Source: Pseudomonadaceae bacterium SI-3
GTDB lineage: Bacteria; Pseudomonadota; Gammaproteobacteria; Pseudomonadales; Pseudomonadaceae
Direction: 5' to 3'
Assembly (NCBI GenBank): GCA_004010935.1
Contig: CP026511.1
Span: forward strand, 1,488,001 to 1,552,000
Length of the DNA: 64,000 bases
Shown here: positions 40,192 to 48,534 of the stretch, piece after piece
Position numbering within the stretch: position 1 is the first letter of the stretch
Layout: the number at the start of each line of letters is the position of its first letter
The notes under the pieces: model-generated
Database searches by the model: none
What the model saw: only the letters and a program-made list of their open reading frames with translations
Told to the model about the DNA's origin: nothing
Translations under genes and position numbers: made by a program

Positions 40192-41235
40192 TCAGCGTCC
40201 CAACGAAGTGTGATGCTTCACCAAAGGAAGCCTCACGACCAGCTCACTTCCTTTACCGCTTCCCTCACTCTTGCCGGTCACCGTCCCGCCGTGTGCCTTG
40301 ACCAACTCGCGCACTACCGTCAGACCGATGCCCAGCCCTGCGCCGTTGAAACCAACCGCATTCACATCCTGCACGAATGGCTCGAAAATGAACGGTAGCG
40401 CTTGTGCTGTGATCCCGATGCCGTTATCGCGAATGCTGACCTCCACCATGTCCGCTTCGGCAGTCGCCAAAAGGCTGACCGAGCCACCGACCGGCGTGTA
40501 CTTGGCCGCATTACCCAACAGGTTGCCAAGAATCTGGGCGAGCCGCATGGGGTCGCCGTTTATTGCCAGCTCCCCGTCGGGGAGTATTGTGCTCAAGTGT
40601 ATGTTGCGCGCGATCATTACCGGACTGCAGAGATCTACAGCTTCATGGATGATCTGAACCAGATCGACAACGCAACATTTGAGTCGAAACTTGCCGGTGC
40701 TGGCGCGCGCGAGGTCGAGCAGATCTTCTACCAGTCGAGACATGTGGCGCACCTGTCCCTCGATCAAGGCCTGCATTCGCGGCAGCTCCTCACTGGGCAC
40801 ACGACCCAGACGCCCTGCGATCATGCTGATGGGAGTCAGGGGATTGCGCAGTTCGTGAGCTACCAATGCGAGTACCTGGCGTTGCTGCTCCAGGGCGAGT
40901 TCGGCTGAGGCCTGTAGGTCTTTTGCGCTCAAGGCGGCCGTAACCAACTGTTCGTTGGCTTCACGCATATCCTCATATAGCTGCTGCTCTGCTTGCGTGA
41001 GCTGCGATCTTTTTGCATCCGACTGCGCTAACAGGGTCGCTAGAACCAATTGCTGGTTGGCCTCGATCAGCTGCTCCATCTGCTGACTGTCGACGAGCTG
41101 GGCGTTGGTGTCGTTGAGCTCTTTATGCAATGCCGCCAGCACCGCACGCGCTTCAACGGTTTGCTGCCCGAGTCGGAACAGTTCGCTGGAGGCGGTAGCC
41201 ATTGCTTGAGCGTTGTCGGCACTGGTCGTTTTCAC
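40192..41235 (-). CDS. Soluble sensor histidine kinase linked to KaiC
   Basis: A 347-residue kinase without membrane segments. Residues about 20-120 form a long coiled coil rich in Gln, Glu and Ala; then come HisKA with VAHELRNPLTP (phospho-accepting His near 127) and an HATPase domain with LLGNAAKYTP (N box), DNGIGIT (G1), FEPFVQD (F box) and GLGIGLTVVRELV (G2). No PAS, GAF, HAMP or receiver domain is present. I chose GTG at 41235, 10 bases after the kaiC-like stop; the frame is open further into that gene. Operon position suggests it reads the state of the KaiC-like protein. Confidence 0.9.
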   Translation of the reverse strand: MKTTSADNAQAMATASSELFRLGQQTVEARAVLAALHKELNDTNAQLVDSQQMEQLIEANQQLVLATLLAQSDAKRSQLTQAEQQLYEDMREANEQLVTAALSAKDLQASAELALEQQRQVLALVAHELRNPLTPISMIAGRLGRVPSEELPRMQALIEGQVRHMSRLVEDLLDLARASTGKFRLKCCVVDLVQIIHEAVDLCSPVMIARNIHLSTILPDGELAINGDPMRLAQILGNLLGNAAKYTPVGGSVSLLATAEADMVEVSIRDNGIGITAQALPFIFEPFVQDVNAVGFNGAGLGIGLTVVRELVKAHGGTVTGKSEGSGKGSELVVRLPLVKHHTSLGR

Positions 41236-41245
41236 GAGGTTGTGT

Positions 41246-42706
41246 TCACCCCACGTTCCCACTGAGACGCCGTTGGGTAGGTCGGCCTCCGAGCAGACCT
41301 TCTTGATCTGACAACATCTCACCGATCTGTAGACCGTCATCGTCAATGCGATACAGGCGTAACTCATCCGAATGACTGCTGGCGCGCACCTTGGCCACCG
41401 CCATGATGCGCAACAAGCGGCTCTCTACTTCTATATAACGTTGGACGATGATGGCGTCGGTGAGAAAGGCCGTACCGTAAGGGCTGAATCGCAAGTCCGT
41501 GTAGCGATCTTCGAGCTCCGAGGTCATCAGCACACTGACCCCAACAGAGGTCAGTGCGGTGACCATCCTTGAAAGCGATTCCCGATAGTCTTCACGGAAT
41601 GTAGGTGCCAGCGGCAGCTCGAAGCCAGAGAGGGAATCGATTACCACGCGGGTCGCCTTCAATCGGTCGATCTCGCTCAACAGCTGAGAAACGATTTCAT
41701 CGATGGATAGGTCCGGGGCACGACTGTCGACCAAACCGACTTGGTCGTGCTTGATCAAATCGGCAAGGGTGGCATTTTGCGAGCGATTGGGTCGTTGTTC
41801 GAATACGGCGATGACCCCGGTTTCGCCATTGCGAACACCCTCGGCGAGAAAAGAAGCAGCCAGAATGCTTTTACCAGAACCCGATGGCCCGGCCACGAGC
41901 AGTGAGTAGCCCCGAGGGAGGCCCCCGCCCATCATATCGTCGAGCCGCGGTACGCCCATGTTCAGGCGCTTCATAGGGAAGGTTCGCGGTGCCTCGACGG
42001 TACTAGACGCCGCGGGTGCAAATACCTTGATTCCCGATGTGGCGATGCGGAACGTGTGCAACCCGGGCAACGTTGGCTGGCCGCGCATCTTCATGATTTC
42101 CATCTTACGTACCATGGAATTGCGCTGAACGCTCTGGCGCAACCAGATCAGCCCATCGGCCACGGTGAAAATCGGGTTGGTATCGGTTTCGGTGAAGTAC
42201 TCACCAATCAGAAAGGTCGTTGCCTGCCAAGTGGTCATCAGCATGCCCAGTTGTTGAACGAACTGCGGCAGATTGTTGTTCGGGTTGTTCTGGGTCTGGC
42301 TTGCCAGCACTACCGAACGGAACGAATCGACGAACACCAGCGCGGGCGAATGGCTTTCGACTTCGCTGACGATACGCCGCAGCACTTCGTCCAGATCGCC
42401 GGCGAGGGTGTCGTCAGCCAGGTTGATGTAGCGGATCGACTTGTTAATCGCTTCGCTGTCGAAAAACTCGAACTGCTGTTGATAGCGCAGCATTTTCAGC
42501 GGTGGCTCACCGAGCACCGTAAAAAAAAGCGCGGGGCGTTCTGGGGTCGCCAGCGCGAACATCATCTGGTGAGCCAGGGTGGTTTTGCCACAGCCTGGGG
42601 GGCCAGCGATCAGGTTGAAGGAAAACTCCGGCAACCCTCCGCCAAGCACTTCGTCCAACCCCGGCACACCGGTGGCTAGGCGGTTGATAGTCGCTTTGGT
42701 GCTCAT
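41246..42706 (-). CDS. KaiC-like double-domain ATPase
   Basis: A 486-residue protein with two RecA-like KaiC domains. CI: Walker A GPPGCGKTT (35-43), Walker B ALVFVDSF (D127). CII: Walker A GPSGSGKS (273-280), Walker B RVVIDSLS (D357), and the end VAKVRASSHSDELRLYRI that matches the KaiC C-terminal domain. The pair of catalytic glutamates of cyanobacterial CI is replaced by Leu-Gly (about 65-66), CII keeps Glu-Gln (303-304), and the autophosphorylation Ser-Thr pair reads Ala-Phe (413-414). A clock function is therefore unlikely; an ATP-driven switch for the adjacent kinase is my inference. ATGA overlap with the upstream gene. Confidence 0.92.
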   Translation of the reverse strand: MSTKATINRLATGVPGLDEVLGGGLPEFSFNLIAGPPGCGKTTLAHQMMFALATPERPALFFTVLGEPPLKMLRYQQQFEFFDSEAINKSIRYINLADDTLAGDLDEVLRRIVSEVESHSPALVFVDSFRSVVLASQTQNNPNNNLPQFVQQLGMLMTTWQATTFLIGEYFTETDTNPIFTVADGLIWLRQSVQRNSMVRKMEIMKMRGQPTLPGLHTFRIATSGIKVFAPAASSTVEAPRTFPMKRLNMGVPRLDDMMGGGLPRGYSLLVAGPSGSGKSILAASFLAEGVRNGETGVIAVFEQRPNRSQNATLADLIKHDQVGLVDSRAPDLSIDEIVSQLLSEIDRLKATRVVIDSLSGFELPLAPTFREDYRESLSRMVTALTSVGVSVLMTSELEDRYTDLRFSPYGTAFLTDAIIVQRYIEVESRLLRIMAVAKVRASSHSDELRLYRIDDDGLQIGEMLSDQEGLLGGRPTQRRLSGNVG

Positions 42707-43137
42707 GGCGATTTTTCCTGCGCAGGGGTTTCGCTCGAAGAAGGTTCCCACACACCGCGAAGCAAGCGTGTAGTGAGCGACGACCCGATAAGCGTGGTCA
42801 GCAGCTCGTGGAATGTAACTAGCAACACCTCACCAAAAAACAGCGCTTCGGCTTCGCTTTGCTTAACGAGCACGGCCTGCAGAACAGTCAGGTCGAGAGA
42901 AGCCTGCATCCCGTCATAAGTGCTGGCCAGGTGTGGGTGGTGAGAGAGGCACAGGTGCAGGCTACGGCGATAGAGGGCAGCAACGCCTTGCTGCCCAACG
43001 ATGGGGGTCAGCGATGAGTCTATGTCCTGCAGTATGGAGATGATCGCCTGGGCAACTGCTGCGGCGTCAGGGTTAGGGCCAACGCGACGCGTCAGAGAAT
43101 CTACAATCTCATGGCTCTCTTCGCTTCGCGTGGACAT
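42703..43137 (-). CDS. Orphan 144-residue protein leading the KaiC operon
   Basis: A soluble, mostly helical protein (144 residues) with no motif I recognise. Three helical blocks are apparent: AAAVAQAIISILQDIDSSLTP (about 25-45), a middle segment QQGVAALYRRSLHLCLSHHPHLAS (about 49-72) and a C-terminal helix pair LFFGEVLLVTFHELLTTLIG (about 99-118). The layout resembles a four-helix regulatory domain; a phosphotransfer role is possible but the His-containing segment does not match HPt motifs. It overlaps the KaiC-like gene by ATGA, so the two are probably made in a fixed ratio. Confidence 0.75.
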   Translation of the reverse strand: MSTRSEESHEIVDSLTRRVGPNPDAAAVAQAIISILQDIDSSLTPIVGQQGVAALYRRSLHLCLSHHPHLASTYDGMQASLDLTVLQAVLVKQSEAEALFFGEVLLVTFHELLTTLIGSSLTTRLLRGVWEPSSSETPAQEKSP

Positions 43138-43442
43138 GGCTAGCCGATATCTGATGGGGCAGGTGTCGATAGTACACCCTAAGGCGAGAAGCGAAGACTC
43201 AAATGGCCAGAGCGATGCTAATGCGCTCGTGCCGTTGATTTATCCGCAGGGCCATGGTGCCAATCATGCACGTATGGCGGGCTACTATTCGCTTCGCAGG
43301 ATATCGGTGGCACCCCATCAATTGACGGCACTAGTTCATTGCTGCACGACGGAAGGCGATAGTGAACGGCGCATCGTCGAACTGGCGTGTTTGCTGCATT
43401 GCTTCGCTAATAGTCGGTTTTCCGTCACGTCTGGAGCGAGAG
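43138..43442. other. Divergent intergenic region between the KaiC operon and the DUF4823 gene
   Basis: About 305 bases with no gene I can support. Short frames exist but without ribosome sites. A TACTAT box on the minus strand near 43172 and a TAATAG box on the plus strand near 43409 could be -10 elements; neither has a convincing -35 partner. Base composition is slightly lower in GC than the flanking genes. Confidence 0.5.
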
Positions 43443-44045
43443 ATGAATGTGTTTAGCCTTATCGTGGCCGCACTCCTGTTAAGCGGCTGCATGAAGGTAA
43501 GCGACATGGCTGAGGGGACCCGCCATCAGCTGCGCGACGTTGGTATTCTCGACCATAGCGAGACTGTCAGGTCCGCCTCGTGGCGCCTGCAGCCCGACTC
43601 GTTCATCTACATTGCGCAGGGTCACTTCGTTCCCCCAGGTGGCGCCTATCCGCGCCCGAACGTAGTAGCCGAAGAGGCGTTTGAGAGCTTTGTTCTGTAC
43701 TTTCCGCTGGTCCGGCGTGCTCCAGAACCTGTAGGACTGGAAGAAGCATTGAACCAGGCGGCAATCGCTGGTGCCCATTACTTGCTGTACACACGATTCG
43801 CCGCAGCAGACGACCGTATCGGCAGTTTCGATGAGTTTGATGACCAACGCGCGCTTGATCGACTGGGTGTTGATACGAGCACGGTTCAGTTGATGCTGAT
43901 CGAGACCGGCAATAGGTATCTGGCCGATACGGCAAGTATTCGCAGTCGCGGCGGATTGCTAAACATCTATGACGCGACACCGCAGGTCTTGTTGGGTCCG
44001 CCCTTGCGTGATTACGCCCGGCGTCTGATAGGCCTGGGGCGCTGA
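43443..44045 (+). CDS. DUF4823 lipoprotein
   Basis: A 200-residue lipoprotein: signal peptide with lipobox LLSGCMKVSDMAEG (Cys near residue 16), then a globular beta/alpha domain. WRLQPDSFIYIAQGHFVPPG and AAIAGAHYLLYTRFAAADDR are characteristic of DUF4823, a family largely confined to Pseudomonas relatives. I chose the ATG at 43443, preceded by GAGCGAGAG, over an upstream start that would bury the signal sequence. Function unknown. Confidence 0.87.
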   Translation: MNVFSLIVAALLLSGCMKVSDMAEGTRHQLRDVGILDHSETVRSASWRLQPDSFIYIAQGHFVPPGGAYPRPNVVAEEAFESFVLYFPLVRRAPEPVGLEEALNQAAIAGAHYLLYTRFAAADDRIGSFDEFDDQRALDRLGVDTSTVQLMLIETGNRYLADTASIRSRGGLLNIYDATPQVLLGPPLRDYARRLIGLGR

Positions 44046-44054
44046 GGAGCCAAT

Positions 44055-44621
44055 ATGAGCGATGCGGGAAAAGCTGCGAATCTGTTGAGTCAGATTCCCA
44101 AAGCCGAGAAGAAAGGCTTGCCACCGGTGCACCTGTGGAATCCGCCGTTCTGTGGTGATCTGGACATGCGGATCATGCGCGACGGTAGCTGGTTCTACCA
44201 GGGCACGCCTATCGGGCGGCCTGCTATGGTGCGACTGTTTTCCACGGTGATCCGGCGAGACGGCGATGATTACTTCCTGGTGACCCCAGTCGAGAAGGTC
44301 GGCATCAAGGTGGATGATGCGCCGTTCGTGGCGGTTGAACTGGTGGCAGAGGGAAGCGGAGAAGCCCAGGTGCTGCGCTTTATCACCAATGTCGGCGACG
44401 AAACCGAAGCGGGAGCAGAGCACCCAATCCGGGTCGAGCTAGATCCGGATACTCAGGAGCCAGCACCCTACGTTCATGTGCGGGCCAACCTCGAAGCGCT
44501 GATTCATCGCAACGTGTTCTACCAGTTGGTGGAACTGGCCGTGCCGCGTGAAATCGATGGCGGCGATTGGCTGGGGGTCTGGAGCCAAGGCCAGTTTTTC
44601 CCGATCGGTCGCTCCGAGTAG
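44055..44621 (+). CDS. DUF1285 protein
   Basis: A 188-residue soluble protein. [30 protein letters not shown] near the N terminus is the DUF1285 signature; the C-terminal part ends [15 protein letters not shown] 9-base gap to the lipoprotein gene and GAGGAG before the ATG suggest a two-gene operon. The fold in the family is a tandem PH-like domain as known from structural genomics; the ligand is unknown. Confidence 0.88.
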   Translation: MSDAGKAANLLSQIPKAEKKGLPPVHLWNPPFCGDLDMRIMRDGSWFYQGTPIGRPAMVRLFSTVIRRDGDDYFLVTPVEKVGIKVDDAPFVAVELVAEGSGEAQVLRFITNVGDETEAGAEHPIRVELDPDTQEPAPYVHVRANLEALIHRNVFYQLVELAVPREIDGGDWLGVWSQGQFFPIGRSE

Positions 44622-44682
44622 TTCGAATAGGGCGTATCGCTACAGAAGGAAGCCGTATCGCGCGTGCTGTGCCAATGGGTGA

Positions 44683-45054
44683 TTAGTCGGTCCGCCAGAG
44701 GATTTCGGCTTCGCCGCGCTCGCTGACGCTGATCCAGCGGTCGGCGTCTTCCACCGATTCTTCTTCCTGCCAACCGCCCGGCGCGCAGCGAATCTCTACT
44801 CCTAGTGCCTGATAGGCGTCGCGGGCGCAGGCGACATCATCTTCCCAGGGTGTCGAGTCGCTTTCGAGCAACAGGCTGTGCCACTTTCCCACGGCCTTCG
44901 GCAGCCAGATCACTGGAATGTCGCCGGCTCTGCACTTGAAGGTTTTACCCTTGGCTTGCCAGGCAGAGCAGCTTCCGACCGCCTGGTTCAGCCACTCAGT
45001 GACGGCGTCCTGGCTCGCGTCCCTTAGGTAAATTTCGATATCCGGTTGACGCAT
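44683..45054 (-). CDS. Conserved hypothetical protein
   Basis: A 123-residue acidic, tryptophan-rich soluble protein (W at about residues 22, 32, 50, 58, 70, 96, 106 and 120) beginning MRQPDIEIYLRDAS. It looks like a small alpha/beta domain and has relatives in other Pseudomonas, but I do not recognise a function. It is convergent with the DUF1285 gene and separated from rlmA by 121 bases. Confidence 0.75.
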   Translation of the reverse strand: MRQPDIEIYLRDASQDAVTEWLNQAVGSCSAWQAKGKTFKCRAGDIPVIWLPKAVGKWHSLLLESDSTPWEDDVACARDAYQALGVEIRCAPGGWQEEESVEDADRWISVSERGEAEILWRTD

Positions 45055-45175
45055 GGGATGGCCTTGTCTGGCTGATGTTGCAGCCGGTTGATGTTGACTG
45101 TTGAAGCCTAGAAGGCTGCATCAGACGCATTGGATCGACCCAAAAGCCGATGCCGTATTCGTTTGGATAACCTGA

Positions 45176-45979
45176 TCAGTCTCGCTGAATCCAGTCATAG
45201 CGTATCGCAACCCGTACGTGCAATGGCGCTTGGATGACTGCTGCGCGGCGTTCGGCGCTGGCGCGCCAACCGTGCGGGGTCATCGCCAGTAGATCAGCAC
45301 GGGCTTGTGGGTCATCCAGTTGCAGCTCGAAGGACAGTGTCTCGCTGTGAGCGAGGTGCATGCCTTCGGGGATCAGCGAAAGATGCTTCTGATCGTCGTA
45401 GTCGCGGACTTCGTCGTACAGCAGACCTCGCAATTCCCATAAGTGCTCGCTAGTCGGACCCATGCGCAGCAGACCGCCGCCGGGTGCTAGCAGACGCCGT
45501 GCTTCGGTCCAGTCCAGCGGGCTGAATACACTGGCCAGCAGATCGCAGCTGGCATCAGCCAGTGGCACCCGTGCCATGCTTGCTACCAGCCACTCGATCT
45601 GCGGCGCACGCTTACAGGCGCGTTTGACGGCTTCACGGGAGATGTCCAGCGCGTAGCCGTCCGCATCGGGCAAAGCCTGAGCAATCTGCGCTGTGTAATA
45701 ACCTTCGCCACAGCCGATATCCAGCCAGCGACTCGGTGAGCGTTCGCCTGCCAGCTGTGCCAGTCGCCTCGCCAGCGGTGCGTAGTAACCCCCCTCGAGG
45801 AAGCGCTGCCGCGCCTCGACCATGGCCTGGTTGTCGCCCGGGTCGCGGCTGTTCTTGTGCTGCACTGGCAGCAGATTGAGATAGCCCTGGCGGGCCCGAT
45901 CGAATCGGTGATTAGCCGGGCAGGCGACGCCGTTGTCCGCCGCGCTGAGCTCGGCGTGGCAGATAGGACAGGTCAGCAT
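45176..45979 (-). CDS. rlmA: 23S rRNA (guanine-745-N1)-methyltransferase
   Basis: A 267-residue SAM methyltransferase. An N-terminal zinc finger (CPICHAEL, then [18 protein letters not shown], residues about 4-37) recognises rRNA, and [17 protein letters not shown] near residue 88 binds [26 protein letters not shown] is typical of RlmA(I). It overlaps the end of dapE by 7 bases, so both are translated from one transcript. Confidence 0.93.
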   Translation of the reverse strand: MLTCPICHAELSAADNGVACPANHRFDRARQGYLNLLPVQHKNSRDPGDNQAMVEARQRFLEGGYYAPLARRLAQLAGERSPSRWLDIGCGEGYYTAQIAQALPDADGYALDISREAVKRACKRAPQIEWLVASMARVPLADASCDLLASVFSPLDWTEARRLLAPGGGLLRMGPTSEHLWELRGLLYDEVRDYDDQKHLSLIPEGMHLAHSETLSFELQLDDPQARADLLAMTPHGWRASAERRAAVIQAPLHVRVAIRYDWIQRD

Positions 45980-47121
45980 GCGAGCAGGTTGACCAGGGTC
46001 TGGTAGTAGATCTCGGTGAGCAGGTTGAGGTCGCTGGCGAGGATATGCTCATCCACCTGATGAATCGTTGCATTGACCGGGCCCAGCTCGACGACCTGGG
46101 TGCCCAAAGTCGCGATGAAACGCCCGTCCGAGGTGCCGCCACTGGTGGACGGTGTGGTCTCGCGGCCAGTGACGCTGCGGATTGCCGCAGCCACGCCGTC
46201 GAGCAGGTCACCGGGTTCAGTCAGGAAGGGTAGGCCCGAAAGGGCCCAGTCGACGTTCCAGTCGAGACCGTGTTTATCGAGAATCGCCGCAGTGCGTTGC
46301 TGCAACCCTTCGACGGTGGATTCGGTGGAAAAACGGAAATTGAACACCGCCTCCAGCGTGCCGGGGATGACGTTGGTGGCGCCTGTGCCCGAATTCAGAT
46401 TGGAGATCTGGAAGCTGGTCGGCGGGAAGAAGTCATTGCCATCGTCCCAGTGTTCACCCGCCAGTTCGGCCAGTGCCGGTGCCGCCAGATGGATCGGGTT
46501 CTTGGCAAGATGCGGGTAAGCCACATGGCCCTGTTGGCCGCGAACCGTAAGCGTGCCACCGAGCGAGCCGCGGCGGCCGTTTTTGACCACGTCGCCGACC
46601 AGCGTAGTGCTCGATGGCTCACCAACGATGCACCAGTCAAGCCGCTGGCCGCGCTCACGCAAGCGCTCTACCACAGCCTTTGTGCCGTGGTGCGCAGGGC
46701 CTTCCTCGTCGCTGGTGATGAGGAAAGCGATCTGGCCTTTGTGGTCCGGATGCTCAGCGGTAAAGCGCTCGACCGCGACAATCATCGACGCCAGGCTGCC
46801 TTTCATGTCGGCAGCGCCACGGCCATGAAGCATGCCGTTTTCGTCGATTCGCGCGGCAAACGGAGGATTCTGCCACGCCTGTATCGGGCCGGTAGGGACC
46901 ACGTCGGTATGGCCGGCGAAGCACAACACGGGACCTTCGGTGCCACGGATTGCCCAGAAGTTCTCGACGTCCTCAATGTGCATCGGCTCGATAGCAAAGC
47001 CGCAGGCGGCGAGGCGCTCACTCATCAGTTGCTGACAGCCCTCATCCAGCGGAGTGACCGATGGCCGATTGATCAGCTCGCAGGCGAGTTCGAGGGTCGG
47101 TGAGAGGGCGGCGGCGATCAT
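45973..47121 (-). CDS. dapE: Succinyl-diaminopimelate desuccinylase
   Basis: A 382-residue di-zinc peptidase of the M20 family. [12 protein letters not shown] (His, Asp), [14 protein letters not shown] (Asp), [13 protein letters not shown] (Glu-Glu) and [12 protein letters not shown] carry the metal and catalytic residues. I chose the ATG at 47121 ([17 protein letters not shown]); a 59-codon upstream extension has no matching content in the family. It removes succinate to give LL-diaminopimelate. dapD and dapC lie nearby, so most of the succinylase branch is in this window. Confidence 0.95.
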   Translation of the reverse strand: MIAAALSPTLELACELINRPSVTPLDEGCQQLMSERLAACGFAIEPMHIEDVENFWAIRGTEGPVLCFAGHTDVVPTGPIQAWQNPPFAARIDENGMLHGRGAADMKGSLASMIVAVERFTAEHPDHKGQIAFLITSDEEGPAHHGTKAVVERLRERGQRLDWCIVGEPSSTTLVGDVVKNGRRGSLGGTLTVRGQQGHVAYPHLAKNPIHLAAPALAELAGEHWDDGNDFFPPTSFQISNLNSGTGATNVIPGTLEAVFNFRFSTESTVEGLQQRTAAILDKHGLDWNVDWALSGLPFLTEPGDLLDGVAAAIRSVTGRETTPSTSGGTSDGRFIATLGTQVVELGPVNATIHQVDEHILASDLNLLTEIYYQTLVNLLAC

Positions 47122-47247
47122 CACAGCTCCGGGGCAAGGCGGGAAAAGGCGCCATATTAAATTAAAAATGAGGGCAGCAGCGGACCGGAAAGACCCGTTT
47201 TCGAAACGCCTCGGTATGCCTGGCTGCGACGACGTGGGGCTCGGGCC

Positions 47248-47253
47248 TATAAT
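47248..47253 (+). promoter_or_regulatory. -10 element before tcdA
   Basis: A perfect TATAAT at 47248-47253 would start a transcript near 47260, about 20 bases before the tcdA ATG. The -35 region (TGCGAC at 17-base spacing) is weak. GAGG at 47271-47274 provides the ribosome site. Confidence 0.45.
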
Positions 47254-47280
47254 CGGCAAACGTCTTGTTTGAGGTATGAC

Positions 47281-48087
47281 ATGTCTATCGACGATCAACG
47301 TTTCGGCGGCATTGCCCGTCTGTACGGCTCCGAGGGGCTGCAGCGTTTAGCGGCTGCGCATGTCGCGGTGGTCGGTATCGGCGGGGTCGGCTCTTGGGCG
47401 GCCGAAGCGCTGGCGCGCAGTGGCGTCGGTGAAATCAGTCTGTTCGATCTCGATGATGTCTGCATCACCAACACCAACCGGCAGGTCCATGCGCTCGAAG
47501 GCGCGGTGGGCAAGCCAAAGGTGGATGAAATGTCGGCGCGGATAAAGGCGATCAACCCGGCGTGTGTGGTTCACGCCGTGGCCGACTTCGTGACTCGCGA
47601 AACCATGGCCGAGTACATCACCGAGCAGCTGGATTGCGTTATTGACTGCATCGACAGCGTGCCGGCCAAGGCCGCGCTCATCGCCTGGTGCAAACGTCGC
47701 AAGATCCAGATCATCGCCACTGGGGGCGCGGGCGGACAGGTGGACCCCACCCAGATCCAGGTCGCTGATTTGAACAAAACGTTCAACGACCCCCTCGCGG
47801 CGAAAGCGCGTTCGCTATTACGGCGTGAATACAATTTCTCTCGAACCCCTGGTCGGACCTACAGCGTGCCGTGTGTGTTTTCCACCGAACAGCTGCGCTA
47901 CCCCAAGCCAGATGGTGGCGTCTGTCAAAGCAAAAGCTTCGTCGGTGAAGGGGTGAAGCTCGACTGTGCCGGCGGGTTCGGCGCGTCGATGATGGTGACG
48001 GCCAGTTTCGGTCTGGTCGCGGCGGCTAAGGCGGTAGACAAGCTGGTCGCCGGGGCGCGGCGGCCGGCGGAGCGTCTGAAAACCTGA
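47281..48087 (+). CDS. tcdA: tRNA threonylcarbamoyladenosine dehydratase
   Basis: A 268-residue E1-like enzyme (also CsdL/YgdL). [20 protein letters not shown] binds [16 protein letters not shown] is the second nucleotide-binding element, and the C-terminal half has a membrane-prone helix ([18 protein letters not shown]). TcdA cyclises t6A37 of tRNA to ct6A using ATP, with sulfur-relay help from CsdA and CsdE, which are encoded next door on the other strand. I chose the ATG at 47281; four codons upstream there is an in-frame non-ATG start without better support. Confidence 0.94.
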   Translation: MSIDDQRFGGIARLYGSEGLQRLAAAHVAVVGIGGVGSWAAEALARSGVGEISLFDLDDVCITNTNRQVHALEGAVGKPKVDEMSARIKAINPACVVHAVADFVTRETMAEYITEQLDCVIDCIDSVPAKAALIAWCKRRKIQIIATGGAGGQVDPTQIQVADLNKTFNDPLAAKARSLLRREYNFSRTPGRTYSVPCVFSTEQLRYPKPDGGVCQSKSFVGEGVKLDCAGGFGASMMVTASFGLVAAAKAVDKLVAGARRPAERLKT

Positions 48088-48120
48088 TAGCGGCGTTTGT
48101 CTGGCCTCTGTTAGCGCCGG

Positions 48121-48534
48121 TCAGGTAGCGGCTGCCAGCTCTCGCATTCTGCCAATAACGGCATTCATCCCATTGGCCCGTGATGGCGAAAGCTGACGTG
48201 AGAGGCCAAGCTGGCTGAACCATTCCGCTATGTCGAGCTGCTGTAGCTCGCTGACATTCAGGCCATTGACGCGAACCAGCAGCACGGCGAGCAGCCCACG
48301 CAACAGACGCGCCTCGCTGGTGCCGCGGAAATGCCAGTGGTTGTCCTGTCGCTCGCCGACTAGCCAGAGCTTGCTGTCGCATCCGGCAACCAGGTTGAGC
48401 GCGTTGCGTTCGGTGTCGCTCAGGGGCTCAAGGCGATCACCCCATTGCATCAACAGCCGCGCCCGTTGTTCCCAGCCGGCAGCCAACTGAAAGGCTTGCA
48501 GCGTTTCGGCGGCGGCTTCGGGAAGCGCGGTCAT
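48121..48534 (-). CDS. csdE: Sulfur acceptor protein CsdE
   Basis: A 137-residue SufE-family protein. VAGCDSKLWLVGERQ carries the conserved cysteine (about residue 51) that takes persulfide from CsdA, and GTSEARLLRGLLAVLLVRVNG is the second conserved segment. It overlaps csdA by ATGA and is convergent with tcdA, 33 bases apart. Confidence 0.93.
   Translation of the reverse strand: MTALPEAAAETLQAFQLAAGWEQRARLLMQWGDRLEPLSDTERNALNLVAGCDSKLWLVGERQDNHWHFRGTSEARLLRGLLAVLLVRVNGLNVSELQQLDIAEWFSQLGLSRQLSPSRANGMNAVIGRMRELAAAT

Noticed and set aside
40402..40908. 168-codon plus-strand frame over the histidine kinase
   Set aside because: Antisense to HisKA/HATPase motifs, which are clearly real on the minus strand.
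41233..41367. Longer histidine kinase start inside the KaiC-like gene
   Set aside because: The frame stays open for another 44 codons, but the added residues lie fully within the kaiC-like coding end and show no conserved content; the GTG at 41235 is simpler.
43290..43340. Possible sigma-54 promoter (TGGCACCCC...ATTGA) upstream of the DUF4823 gene
   Set aside because: The GG/GC elements are not at the required -24/-12 spacing.
46270..47103. 277-codon plus-strand frame over dapE
   Set aside because: Fully antisense to dapE, which has all catalytic motifs; no familiar content in the shadow frame.
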